A program made the translations under genes and the position numbers. Positions 11,864 through 23,900 of a DNA stretch of 64,000 bases are shown here, piece by piece. How positions within the stretch are numbered: the first letter of the stretch is position 1; every line of letters begins with the position of its first letter. The notes under the pieces were generated by a model. That model saw only the letters and a program-made list of their open reading frames with translations. It was not told where the DNA came from and did no database searches. Source of the DNA: Amblyornis subalaris (Eukaryota > Chordata > Aves > Passeriformes > Ptilonorhynchidae); contig JACAXG010000031.1 of NCBI GenBank assembly GCA_018881555.1, positions 5,453,127 through 5,517,126 on the forward strand, in the 5' to 3' direction.

Positions 11864-12272
11864 CACAGAATCATGGAATGGTTCAGGATGGAGGGCAGCC
11901 TAAAGATCATCTTGTTCCAACCTCTCTGCCAAGGGCAGGGACACCTTCCACTATACCAGGTTGCTCAGAGCTCCATCCAGTCTGGCCTTGAACACTTCCA
12001 GGGATGGGGCATCCACAGCTTCTCTGGGCAACCTGCTCCAGTGCCTCANCACCCTCACAGCAAAGTATTTCTTCCTAACATCTAATCTAAATCTCTCCTC
12101 TTTTAGTTTTATACTGTTTCCCCTTGCCTATCACTATCTGCAAAAGTAAAAAGTTGCTCTCCCTCTTTTTTATATGCCCCCTTTAGTACTGGAAGGTGCT
12201 GTAGGATCTCCCTAGAGCCTTCTCTTCTCCAGGCTGAACAACCCCAGCTCTCTCTGCCTGTCTCCATAGGAG
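11864..12272 (-). mobile_element. CR1 LINE 3' fragment
   Basis: The + strand starts with CACAGAATCATGGAATGG, the reverse complement of the CR1 3' terminus with its 8-base terminal units. It continues through the typical CAGGGACACCTTCCACTA, AACACTTCCAGGGATGGGGC and CTTCTCTTCTCCAGGCTGAA blocks. About 410 bases remain: the 3' UTR and the end of ORF2, the endonuclease/reverse-transcriptase frame. Read on the minus strand, the fragment opens with LGLFSLEKRRL, a recognisable piece of CR1 ORF2, but a stop follows at once. It is 5' truncated, as most CR1 copies are, and inactive. Confidence 0.95.
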
Positions 12273-13010
12273 TTATTAATAGTATTGAGGGAACTTGGGC
12301 TGAGACAGGACTCGAGGAACTGGCACAATAGCACTGAATCTTGCCTGAGCAAACTAAGAAATGTCATTGTGGGAAAAATGCTATGAAAGCAATTACTGTA
12401 CCTGCTCATTAAGTGCGTGTGTGTGGGAAGCTGGGGCAGGCACAGGGCTGGGTGTGACAGGAGGCTGCCAGAGGAGACATGCAAGGCCAATGGCAGCAGA
12501 GAGGGGAAAAGCAGGTGCAGCCCTAAAGGCTGAGAGATGTGACTCTGGCACACCTGAGAGGTAGGCAACCTTGAAAGGAGCAAGAGGGAAGAGTTAAGAT
12601 CAAGCAGCATTGGCAGGAAATTCACCCCGAGGGCCAAACACGCAGCAAAGGAGGTGGGGGTGGCACAGATATGTTTCTTTCTCTACCTTCCACCCCCACC
12701 CCATACACTCACTTCTTGTTACAAGGTATAAACAAATCTATTTAGACGGAATTACATATTTTTTTTCCATCCTGAAATTTGGTTGGGTTTTGTTCTTTTT
12801 TTTTTTAGTAGTAACAAGGAAGAAAAAGTCACATACGGGGACATTTGGCACACTTTGAAATGTTTGGGTTTTCTTAAACTCCTTTTTCTTGTGGAAAGCT
12901 CCTCCAAACTAATAAAAGCCATGACCTCCTCAAGGGACTTTCATTAACACTCTTTTACCTTTACTGCACTGCTTTATAATATCTCTCCCCAGAATTTTCA
13001 GAATGATTTA
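12273..13010. other. Non-coding DNA between repeats
   Basis: Somewhat GC-richer up to 12.7 kb, then AT-rich. A T12 run lies at 12796-12807. A 141-codon minus frame (12637-12212) runs into the CR1 fragment and takes its last residues from it. Its upstream part is Leu/Ser-rich and unrecognised, so I do not call it a gene. Confidence 0.5.
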
Positions 13011-13066
13011 GGGTCCTGACCCAAAGCCAGTGGGAAGAGTCATATCAGCTTGAGTGAATTAGGTCC
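13011..13066 (+). repeat. Ancient hairpin-family repeat, copy B
   Basis: GGGTCCTGACCCAAAGCCAG opens the copy, followed by GGGAAGAGTCATATCA and AGGTCC. It aligns with copy A at 11332-11392. Relative to the full palindrome, the centre appears partly deleted. Confidence 0.6.
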
Positions 13067-13165
13067 TTAGAGTCCTTTGCACAGCTGCCAACTCACTAAA
13101 AAGGGTGTAATATGCAGGCTAATAAGCTACTTAAAAAACATAATGTGAGCATAATTCTCCACTTC

Positions 13166-13250
13166 ATTACATTGGTTTTACACACCACTAAAGCCAATAG
13201 AGTTCCACTGGTGGAAAACCAGGGTCACAGAACGGAGGCTCACCTCCTGT
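13166..13250 (+). repeat. Ancient hairpin-family repeat, related type
   Basis: The sequence includes GGTTTTACACACCAC, then AGCCAATAGAGTTCCACTGG and AAAACCAGGGTCACAGAACG. This resembles the reptile/bird repeat built around GTCAATGGAGTTACACTGGTG. The resemblance is from memory, and the copy is diverged. Confidence 0.4.
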
Positions 13251-13313
13251 ATAAGCTTTTTGAAACTGGTTTCAAAGATCAGAGGCAGTTAGGCTGTATC
13301 ATATACTAGTGCT

Positions 13314-13364
13314 GGGCCTGATCCAAAGCTCAGTGTACTCCACTGGAGTTGTTCCATCAGGCCC
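13314..13364. repeat. Short palindromic ancient repeat
   Basis: GGGCCTGATCCAAAGCTC at the left and CCATCAGGCCC at the right form terminal inverted arms that match at 9 of 10 end positions around a short core. This is the classic end sequence of the GGGCCTGATCCAAAG family. It is a non-autonomous, MITE-like structure with no coding capacity. Confidence 0.65.
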
Positions 13365-16300
13365 TAGGGATATGTATGTCTATGTGCACAGATGTGTATA
13401 TGTCTCTGTGTCAATCTATCTGTGCAATTTATCTATTTTTACCATGCTCCTCGCTGCAGTGACTAAGAGCCTGGGTGACTGAGGTTAAGCAATATGTAAA
13501 GTCCCCAAAGCCTTGATCTAATATATACTTGCTGATCCTGTAATACAAAAATAAATGTAGGTTAGCCTATGATGTGTGGGACATATACATTCAAGCATGC
13601 AGAACACACACAGAAAGAGNGGGGCTGTTTTCCATCCAGTTGGACAGGTTGTGCCATTGGCAGGACACAGCAAACTGCTGCCAAACAGGCATCACCCATT
13701 TTTTAATTCTCAGGCTCTGTTTTTATATGCTGCTGAAGGATATCGGATGAATTGCTCATTGTAAATCAATAATACTTCATCTTCAGATTAATGAGGAACT
13801 AAAACTGTTTCTAATAAATGTTTAAATGCTTAGCATTTTTTAGAAACCAAGCCTTTTAAGAGGAATCTTTTTTTTTCCTGTTGGGCCAGAATGGTATAAA
13901 AACATTTGGGNTAACCTTGTGAATTGATGAAAAGGGAGATAGCAAATGGACAAGCATGTATGTATTCTAGTTCTTTTCTTTATAATTTCAGCTGTATAGG
14001 ACCATGGTGTGCAGACAAGAGAATCATAACAGTATGTAAGATGCACTATCTGAGTGAGAATGAATGTTCTTCAGAAGAGCAACCTTACTATTAAATAATA
14101 GTGTTGTACTATAGCATGGTTTCATTCCTCTGCTNCTGGAAAAGATCTCTGGAAGAGAAAAGTTTTCATAGTTTGCCTCTTGGTAGTTTCTGAGCCTGAA
14201 GTTTTGCTCATTTAAAAAGAAAAAAAGTCAACGTAGGCTTTTTTNCCCTAGTTTTGTATTCAGGAATTCTCTCTATGAAGTAATGAAAGATGAGGGTGAG
14301 AGATAGACTTCAAGTGAATGGGACAGAAACAANTGAGTTTTGTAAAGAGCAAATGTTTTATCCTCCCGAGGATCTATGTGAAGCGAAATTGTGTGTCAAA
14401 AGTAGCAAAGCAACACAGTGGTCAGCAAACTGCAAACCTTTGCTGTTCATCAAACAAAGAAAAGTAATGAAACGTTCTTAGAATTTCCTCTTTACTGTGT
14501 GAGGAATGAAAATAGCCCAAAATAATGTGGTGGGTGAACTGTATACACCAGGCAATAAACTAAACTTCCTGTCTCTAACAAAAGGCTTCTCTTTATAAAG
14601 TGCCAGCACTTTTAACTGCAAAACATTGGTATCCAGTTCTCTTTTAGCCCTTTAAGAATGTCTTCTGAGAAGTTTGTAATTTGGCATTTAAATTTTTGGA
14701 TTTTTTTTTTTAGAAACATAAGCTGCTGATAGATGAAGAGCATAAGCTGTACTGTTTGGAGCCCTGGATTCCAAACGTTTTGGAGAGCAAACCACTGTCA
14801 ACCTTTGATCCATCTTGCAGACCCCCTGCACAACTGCATAGAAATGAATTTATAGATTTTGCTTTTTCATGCATTTTTGTGGTCTGGTTATGGATCTACT
14901 CAAGCACTCACATTCCATCGTTTGAGCTATATGAGCTTGGATGTTCTTTTCCCCCTTCCTGATGACACAAATAATTCATGTCTTTCTGTCAGTCTTGCAG
15001 ACAATCATGTTTAGCTGCTAGTGGATTCTAATGTCTCTAGTCAAAAAAANCCCCCATTTGATCTCTTCCATCAGTTGCCTACCAGTGTTCCTTTAATGAT
15101 AGACTGACCTTTTTTCCTGAAGAAAATTAGAATTTGTTCTCATTTAGTAGTCTTCAGCTTGATATTTTCTTGCACAGCTAAGCTGTTTTAAGGTGAATCT
15201 ATATGAGGCTACAGTTTCCATGGCTGGAATAGATGGGAAAGGTCTTGTAGTTTCACTGACCTGTGAGGGAGAGAAGCTGAAAGCGTGTGTGTATTGTGTC
15301 TGGCATTGCTGAGGATTAATTATTTTGTGGGTTTGTGTGGTGTTTGTTTGTTTGTTTTTCCTTGTGTGGTTCACACTGAACCTGTGGGTTCTGTGCTGGC
15401 TGGAGGGCTGAGCTGCAAAGAGGCAGACTAGGGTAGGCCTGGGGAAATGGCTGATGCAGACTGGGGTCGGCTTGGTCTGGAACTGCATGGAATCGGTCTT
15501 CTGTACCTTCTCCAAAGCTTGGGATGCTGGCAGTAAAGGTGCTGGGTTTGGACTGACCCTCTGAAGAGTGTCTCTGGCTCCTTAGTGGGATCTGCATGCT
15601 CTTGAGAGTGGTCTTGTGAGCATCAGGAGCAGATCTGCAAAGACTCTACATCCANGCTGCGGAGGTCACAGTATTGCTGCCTGACTGTGCTAAGGCAGTG
15701 TGCAAGATGACTCCAGGTAAACAGTCTTAGTAGAAATAATAAAAGTTAACAGGGTTTTTGCTCACTTTAAAGGTTGTTATTGCAAAAGGGTGCAACAGGT
15801 GCCTCATGGGTGCTTAATTCCCAGGCACTCTAATATAGAAAATGCATTAAGACGAGCATGCTGCTCTGCTGTGTATATCTATCTTGCCCATCTTTGCTTC
15901 TTTTTAGTTATTCTCCCTTTGTACTATTCCTCTGTAAGTGTTGTGAGGAGGAGAAATTCCCCTCTGTTCCCTCATCTGTGTCTGCATGGATTTAGGGGTG
16001 TTCAAACAAGGGATTACCATCTCTTAGAGGGAGTNAAAAAGAAAAGAGTTTTCCTTCCCATATTAGAGACTAAGCATGAGGGAAGAAACCCAATGGGAGC
16101 TGCCACCCCTTCTGGAGGNAAGAACATGCCCAGATGTTATTTCTGCAAGAAGCAACAGATCCTGAACCTCTCTGGTATCCTGGGGCCTGCAAATAGTGGT
16201 GTCTGTTTGGGTCCTTGTGTCCCAGGCAGCTGATCCTGCCCTGAGGGATGCAAGGCTTGTTGCCGCCTGACTCGATCAATTCCCCAGGGGAGGCAAGGCC

Positions 16301-17088
16301 TTAAATGAGCATCCTGAAAGCTTTTCACTGGCTTGTGAGTTTGGGTGTTTTGTTTGTGTGTTGTGTCCATCCTACNAGTGCATGTGCTGNGGATGGAGTC
16401 GCTGGACATGCTGTNAGAAGGGAACAGTCCTTGGNGCACTGGGAGNCAGCACCTCCNGCCCGTGGCTTTCCTGGGATGGAGCAGTTGCTTGTTTCCTTGT
16501 GTCTGTGAAGTCNGGTGCTTGAAATTATGGAGCCAGTGTCCACACACTAAAGAGGGAACACTTCCCTATGGAACTGTATTTCNTCAGGCACTACTTAAGG
16601 GACCTTATTTTGACTTCCCATACACCTGAGCTAGTTGACACTGGTGAGTGTTACTCTTTGCNCACGCANTCCATACCATATTCAGCTGCAATCTTTTGTT
16701 TTAACTGCAAAAAAAGACTATCCAGCAGCATTCCTGCTCGACTGAAATCTTCAGAGATTCATGTGTTTGGCTCAGCATGGTTTGACATTAATCTGCTGTT
16801 GGAATATCTATGGAAAAGAACAGCCAAGTGACTGAAGGGTAGAAGAAATCTCAGTTTGTCTGGCACAGACCAGCCTGCCACCATAAAAGATGAAAACACG
16901 AGAGAGGGGAGGTAGGAGGAGTCCACTCAGCTGTTTCAATTTTCAACTTGCAGTCTGGGCTGGCTTCCTTTTGATTATCAGGGAAAGCTAAGAAAAGTAA
17001 AACAGTGTTGCTACTCTGTGAAACAAACTCTTTAAAACAAGTTAGGTCAACCAATCAACTTATGGTCAGTGGTGAAGGGAGTTAAAGT
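13365..17088. other. Non-coding DNA, nothing recognised
   Basis: Notable minor structures are a TG-rich stretch near 13.37-13.43 kb, a GTTT tract at 15342-15359 and a T11 run at 14701-14711. Ten single Ns crowd between 16376 and 16669. Overlapping frames in the N-dense patch are unreliable. Confidence 0.5.
15342..15359. repeat. GTTT microsatellite
   Basis: About four units of GTTT followed by extra Ts. It is short and imperfect. Confidence 0.6.
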
Positions 17089-17240
17089 GTGTAATAATGA
17101 TAGAGAGATAGCATTCATATAGTTTCAAAGTGTTTNATATTTAAATGTGGCTCCAAGTGAGTTGTGTATAACAGGACAAATATAAGTGAGGTGGGGCTGA
17201 GCACAAGAGCTGGATTCCAGCCCACTTGAGAAAGCCAAAA
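17089..17240 (-). mobile_element. Probable MIR-type SINE remnant
   Basis: AATAATGATAGAGAGATAGC followed by ATTCATATAGTTTCAAAGTG matches the reverse complement of the sauropsid MIR tail (AATAATA, then ATATAGCGCTTT, then CAAAGCGCTTTAC). Further right, GAGCTGGATTCCAGCCCA fits the block around GAGCTGGGAATAGAACCCA. The middle is poorly preserved, so the copy is only probable. Confidence 0.45.
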
Positions 17241-20200
17241 TAAACACTCAAACAAATACAACATTTCANATGGACTTTAGGGCTAATTATCTACAGTTTC
17301 TGATGCTGGTTTTTAAAAGGGTGGGGGGAAGACAGTGACATATCCAGAAAGTTGATGGAAATACTGTGGGCTTTATCCTGATCTTGCTGTGTAAATCATG
17401 TCTGACTCTTTANAAGTTCAGGATGGGGGTTGCCTGGNCTTTCTCCCCAGGCTANATTAGACTAGACTTGTATAAAGTGAAATGCCAGAATTCACTGGAT
17501 GGATGCTACAGTGAGGATCTGGTTGTCAGGCTTCTCACTGCAAGTTCCTCTGGGTGGTTTAGATCAAGTCTGNGTGCTTCCGTTTCCCACTTGTTCTTTG
17601 GCCCGAGACTGCCAGCTCAGGACTATTTACTTGTTTATCTGTTTTATCCCTCCCTCCCTCTCTGTTACTTAGTTTATCTTTCCCCAACTCTACATATTCT
17701 ACTTTTGTATGATGAGCTGTGCCTGTATGTCTGTGTTTGGCATTCCTGTTTGCTCAGGCTGTAAAGTCCTTGCAGCAGATTGGTTTGCCCACTGCCATTG
17801 CTTTACCCTTTGTAATAAACATTATTGCTAATATTTGAGGTAACAATAATCTCTTATTACCTCAAATAGTTGGTTTTTTTCTTTCTTTTACCCCANCTAC
17901 AGTATAATCCCATACTTTCCTTTAGCTGATGACAGCACTAAAGGTTGAGGATTTGCATTTTGAAGCTTTTATAATGCTTCATGCAGCAGAGCTGTGGTCT
18001 TTCTTTGGAGTCTCAAGGTGCTACTGTTATACTACTAATAAAGTGCTTATAAAACAAAATTATTTAAAGCTACTTTCTGTTCTTGGTATGTTGTCTCCTA
18101 AAAAAATCCCCAACAACCCTCTCTGTTTCTGCTTGGTTTTTGTGGCAGTAAAAGCTCAGTGATGTGTTCTAAGCTCTGTAGAGACACTTCAGTTACTGTA
18201 CATCTGAATGGCTGACACATTAGGAGTTAAAGATCTCTATTTCAAGGAAAGAAGGATTTTTATGTTTCTAATATAAATGAGTATGCTTCAGCCTTTTTAC
18301 CAAATTCAAACTGCATGGAAGGGTATTTTATAATAGACTAAGAAGGCAACATAAAATTAAGTAAAGCTGGGTCTGGTGCCTAAAAATATTTGGCAGAATT
18401 CCCTGGAAAGCCACATTTGAACATTTTTAATATATATTACAAGGCAGACAAGAATAATTATCTTCTCTTGAAGTTCCCCAAGTGAGAGAAGTGTATTGTA
18501 ATGCCCTTTGAAAGAAAATAATATAAGTTGCCAAATGATTATGTTGTGGAATTCTTCCCCACCCCCTGTCTCTCTCACCCATCCAGTTGTATGCAAAAGA
18601 GGAAGAACATGGTACAAACGGAGCAGCTGTTCCTACGTTCCTTGTTCAATGACAAAACTTAGCACCTTTAAGTAGGTACCAGCCAATGTACAGAGGAGTC
18701 CTCGTGAAAAATAATTAAGGCCAATATTTCTAAATGACTAAAGCATAGCACCGCTAGAGATGAGACAACTTTCTTACAGTTCTATGTTGTGAATTCTTGG
18801 GGAAATTTAAGTAATGTTACTTTTTTTTTTGTCCTCCCTTCTACATACAGTATTCACATACAGTGATGTCAAAGCGCTTTTTTTTTTTTTTTGCCTTTTT
18901 TTAGCTGTTATTAAAATAAGCAGCAAAGTCTTAGCAGTGGGAGCTGAGACAAAACAGGATTAAGTGAACCCGCAGCAACCATTGGGATTTTAAGAGACCT
19001 TGGTAAATGCCCAGCTCCCTCAAAAATTCAGTTGTCCCCATTAAGGTAGGTAAATGGAAGGATGTGTCTTTAGATGAGACTGAACTTTCCTAAAACATGT
19101 AGATCCATTTAGAGCCAGTAGAAAGACTCTTAGTGACAGAATTATGGCTTCTATTTTCTTTCCAGTCTCATTGTGCCTGGCAATAGATAGTTACAAACAG
19201 GAACAGTTGTCCNATCTACTTCCTGTGGAGCTTATCTTGTCCATCATAGGCTGGTGATGAGGAGTGTAAAGGTAGCCAGAGTTAAAAAAAAAGAAACAAC
19301 AAATAGGGATTCTTGGAAACTGATTAGATGCAGACTTCACGGTTATTTTCGATGTGTTCGGGGTCAAATCTGTGGTGAATGAAGAAAACCTGAGTCCTGA
19401 TATTGAATTCCTAGAGGGAAAGAGAGGAATGGGCTCANGAAACGAACATGGAGCTAGAGGGGCTGAGGGAGAGGCCAAATTCTCTGCTGTTGTAGGCTGG
19501 AATTGCTGTTACTTGGATAAGAAAAGTTCCTTTTGATTTAGACCAGCCAAGAAAGGTCCTGCAGGGTCTTGAGAGAGCTGCAGATATGTGATCCTGCAAG
19601 CGAAGAAAGAAAACTAGGGATATATGGAGGGGCAGTGAGAGATGTTTTGGCAGCAGGATTTAAAGTTGGAAGCNGTGGGAGGCAAAGCTGTGGTGGGAGC
19701 ACTGAGGCTGAGCAATCCTACCCTGGGAAATCTGTCTGACTGAGGGGCTGCAAGCTGCTTTCTAAATTATTTATTTTTTCAGACCAGAGGATGTGAAATT
19801 AGACTGCCTTGTTTCAAGGGGGAGGTGGGAAAGCTGAAAAAGAATAGTGTTTGTTTGATTTAGTGGAATCTTTCATATGAAATATATGTTCACATAATTT
19901 GCGTCCATCTATTTCAATGAANACCATTCAATTAATTGGGTGTTCAGGAGAGGTGGTTTAGGTCTCCTGGGAAGGGTTGGANAAGTGTCCTTGTGCCTGG
20001 CCTGTTGCACAAAGATAGGATACTTGGGAAACATCTGCGAAACTAACTTTTTGAAATGTTCTGATTTAATCTGGATGGGACCAGTAAAACTGTGGTTTTA
20101 TTTTATGGGTAACAAATTGATCCTCAGAATACTTCTCTGCCACAGTCAAACGTGGTGCTGCGAGTGTGTAACTCTATCTCCCTCTGGCTCTGGTGACAAT

Positions 20201-20624
20201 ATTCCCAGACCAGCATGGAGCACAGCCTGAGCACCCTGTATTTATCCTTCTTGAGAAGGTTTTGCAGTTGATACCAAGCTCCATCTTGCAGCTGTTCTTC
20301 AGCTGGTGCCCCAGTTGTGTTCTGAGCACACACAGCTGTATCATCTATTNATGTTTTGCTGGGGAGGTTGGCTAAGGCTTGTCACTCTTGGTGGTGAGAA
20401 TGACTCACTGTCCTTATGCAAATCACAGGGATTGATAGATGTGGCACTGCATGGTGTTAATTGCTTTTATGGACTCATCTCCACAAGCTTTCAGTGGATT
20501 GATTCCTGCAGGCTGCTGGCACTAGGGAAGGTGAGGGATGATGCACCGTGGTTGGGAGGGAGGGCTGCGTGGCGATGACAACTTCATTCTTCTCCCCTCC
20601 CTTCCTCTCCTGCTCCGTTGGCAG
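17241..20624. other. Non-coding DNA
   Basis: A T15 run lies at 18878-18892 and a T10 run at 18821-18830. Frames are short and show nothing familiar. No repeats beyond homopolymers were recognised. Confidence 0.5.
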
Positions 20625-20940
20625 AGCGCAGTGTGCCGGGATAGATCCCAAGGCTCTCTGCAGTTGATCAGTGTCGGGCAAACCCAGAATGGCCAAAATG
20701 CAGGACAGCAGAGTCCAGTCCTGCAGAGAATGGGAGAAGGAGGTGGTGCTTTCACCGTCTTTTGGAAAGGTAAACCAGTTGGGTGTTTTCCACCCATGCC
20801 AAATGCTCTGCTCCACCTATAACTCTCAGCTCCCAATTTTCATTGGCCTCAGGAACCTGGATTCTTCAGTCAGCTGAGCGAGCAGGAGCTCAGCTGCCTT
20901 AGCGGTGCCACTGCGTCGGCTGTTGCACATTTTTCTAGTC
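20540..20940. other. CpG-richer patch
   Basis: About a dozen CpG dinucleotides occur in 400 bases, well above the depleted background nearby. Several frames on both strands stay open here (for example 20816-20475 and 20836-20522 on the minus strand), which is expected where GC is higher and stop codons rarer. The exon-like structure listed next lies inside. Confidence 0.4.
20625..20769 (+). other. Candidate spliced exon, gene unknown
   Basis: A long pyrimidine tract ending in CCGTTGGCAG provides a strong acceptor, and AAAGGTAAAC provides a strong donor 145 bases later. Between them one frame is open throughout (48 codons, starting SAVCRDRSQ and ending TVFWK, with a Gln-rich middle). A second reading starts at the ATG at 20689, in excellent context (A at -3, G at +4), and runs 27 codons in phase to the donor (starts MAKMQDSRV, ends SPSFGK). 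The first reading suits an internal exon, the second an alternative first coding exon. I do not recognise either peptide. Chance splice-like pairs are common in 64 kb, so this is a candidate only. Confidence 0.2.
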
Positions 20941-23900
20941 CATTTTTTTAATGTAGCAGATCAGAGCTTGCAAAACAGGACGTCTTGGAACTCAAACTAG
21001 ATGAAAACAAGCTACAATGAAAGTGAAAAAAACATATCATTTTACTACCGATTGAAAATTAGGACCAGATGAAACCTCTGAAGCCCTGGGCATTTAATTT
21101 ACTGGAGTCGGACACTCCTGTGTGAAACCAGCACTGGGCTGTGTTCTCTGCACATAAGTGATATCTTTGTTTGTTTGTATTTGACATAATTGGTTGAAGA
21201 AAATAATGAGATGGATTGTTTTGGTTTTCTTGTTTGCATAAACTTTACATACAAGTGATTTACTTTGCAAGCCACTCTGATAGGGTGTCTGTAGTTTACA
21301 TGGCTCAGAAATTCTGTAGAACAAAGCTATCTAATGGGGTGCTGCTCTGGATCTGGAGAGGAGCTTTCTGAATAAACAGGTTAATGCAGCTTGGCAAAGG
21401 TTGAGGTTTTGTTGTTGTTGTCCTCCCTCTATTTGCATGCATATGAGTTTTTATCAGTCATAGCCAGAAAGAGAAGTTGCTTTGCAATCTCACCTACTTG
21501 TTCTGTTCCTGTGAAGTAAACACACCTTTTCCTAGGGACTCCTCGCCCAAGACTTTCATTGTGTGGGACAAGCTGACCTTCTCCTTTTGTGGTCATGTGT
21601 ATATAAATATCTCTGAGTTTATTTGGTTGTCAGGCTAGAAGATGGCAGGGACTTCACACAGCCAAATGTTATTGTTTGAAAATAATTCTTGTTTGATTTT
21701 TCACGCTGATAAACTGGTTGTCCAGGTATCAAACTGAACTATTTCTTATGTACTGTTTGTTTTCAGATTTGCTTCTGCCTGGAAAATTTGGCTTATGGTC
21801 TGAATATCATGACTTAAGAGAGTCAAACATGGTCAGCAATCAGGTAACAAGAGAACCCCCCTCCCTATTTGCATTTATTTGTAGTATTTTATATGGAACG
21901 TGTTTTGAAGCAAGTTTTTGGTGGTGGTCTTTTCGGGAAGTTCTCAGGCCATTTTTCAAATAGCTTTCAACATCCTTCCTGTGGATTTTATGCAATTAAA
22001 GGCAAACAAACAAACAAACCTCATAGATCTAACCAGTAATAAGAAATGTAAGCACAAGTATTTATATAGGAAGTGTGATTTTCATACCATGGGAAATACA
22101 GAGTTTAAAAATAAAAAATTCTTTCTCCAAATTAATACTTTTTTAACTCTTGTCACATATATTTCAGTAAAAATATAGGTTCAGAAGTGCTGAAGCTTTT
22201 TATTGCATAAAGTAATTTTGCAACTAACAGGCAAAGCCTGAGTTTGCTTTGATTTGTTGAAAGAATATCTTGAGATAAGAAGCCAGAAGGATACCACCAA
22301 AATAAAANAATTAGACTTTTTTTATTAAACATTGTCAAAACAGGTACTCTCACCCCAAAAGAGGACAACTTCTTGTTCTGGAGACATATTGCTTGCTAAG
22401 ATGTTCAATGAGATTTAATAGGAACTGTTCAGTCTTATCCTGGTGTATTGCCAGGTTCTTGCCAGCCTGGTTGCAATAATGAGCTGTGATGGGATTGCCC
22501 AGCCTTGGGAACTGGATGCTGGTCATGCTTTTAGCACTGAGGAGCTTGCATTTATATAAGAGAAAAAAATATGTTAATCGAGAAAAATAAGGGATATTTA
22601 TGATAATTAGAGAGGGCCATGAGAGACATCCCCTCCACCACTGAAGAAGCACAAGATAAATGCTCTTAGTCTCAGTGCAGTTACTGTTACATGTGAGCCC
22701 TGCCATGGACATGTTCTACACTTGGCCATGATGTGCTGGTGTCTGCACTGGGCTAAACAGAACCTGACCAGCAGTAAGTGCGTGTGCAGCAGGCTGGGGA
22801 CGTGGTCAGGGGCTCTATGGAGCTCTCCAAACATGCAGGCAGGTAGATGTTGGTGTCCTGAGCCCACCGGGGTACCCAGAAAAGCTGGAGCTGTGCTCCA
22901 GAGCAAAGGCAGAAGGAAGAGGGTGATGCCCACCTGGCAGGCTGGAAAGGTGCAGTGGGAGCTCTTCAGCCTTCTGCTATAATTTGTTCCCAACTGTTCC
23001 TGCTGATGCAGGGTGTGAGCAAATGGCACTCACAGGACAAAATTAAGCCCACTCAGAGTGTTTGTGTGTGCATAACACTTCTAAATGGAAAAGCTTGAGA
23101 ACTGTTTTCTTTTGACTTTGTTCTGGGTAAGCTTAATGTGGTCCTCTGTAAAGAAAACAAGAGACTGGAAACCCAAATCTCCAGGAGACTCTGCTCTATT
23201 AGATAATTTGAAAATCTTTAATGATCACACACATAGATCTGAGAGAGCTGAGGCACGCAGCTGTAGTTTCAGAGCACTGCCTGTATTTGCCATCTGTCTC
23301 TAAGCAAGCAGATTTTGGCTGGATGCTCTGCTTCATATGGCTGAGTGTTACTCATTTTGCTCCTTGTCACCTCTTGACTGGGCTTTCCACAAAGATTAAT
23401 GGAACATGAGAGAAAACTGTTTCCCCTCCCTGAGAAAGCAGTATAATGCCATGCCAGTTATGTTAACTCAGATCAAGCTGGTGGTGTTCTAATGTTTGAT
23501 ATTTCTTTTCCGGGCTGGAACTCCCATTCAGCCTGAAAACGCAGAGGCAACTCTTCTGTTCTGTAGTGTTGTAATTGTTCATGTGTCTGTTTTAACCTCA
23601 AACCTATGCAAACTTCTCACTGCTGAAAAGGCACAAAGAGGAGTCATATTGGTATTCTGGGGGCTAAAATGGCACTCCTAGAATCCCATTAAATTGTCAC
23701 CAAAACAAAAGATTTATCATTGTGAATCCTCAGCCTGTTATTTGGAAGTGGGTTTAAGGAATGTGTATTGATTTGGGCAATGGAAGAAACTTTTGGTTTT
23801 CATTACAGCTTGTAAAAAGCTTGGACTGAAAGCCTCAGGAGTGCTNTCATGTCCTACTACACATATGTACTCTACCCAAGGATTTTTGAAATGGAGATTT

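Noticed and set aside
11834..12149. Plus-strand open frames over the first CR1 fragment
   Set aside because: They are antisense readings of the CR1 3' end, not genes.
12212..12637. Minus-strand 141-codon Leu/Ser-rich frame
   Set aside because: Its last residues come from the CR1 fragment, and the rest is low-complexity with no family resemblance.
22607..23029. Minus-strand 140-codon frame in a GC-richer part
   Set aside because: No domain, an opposing open frame on the + strand, and composition alone can explain it.
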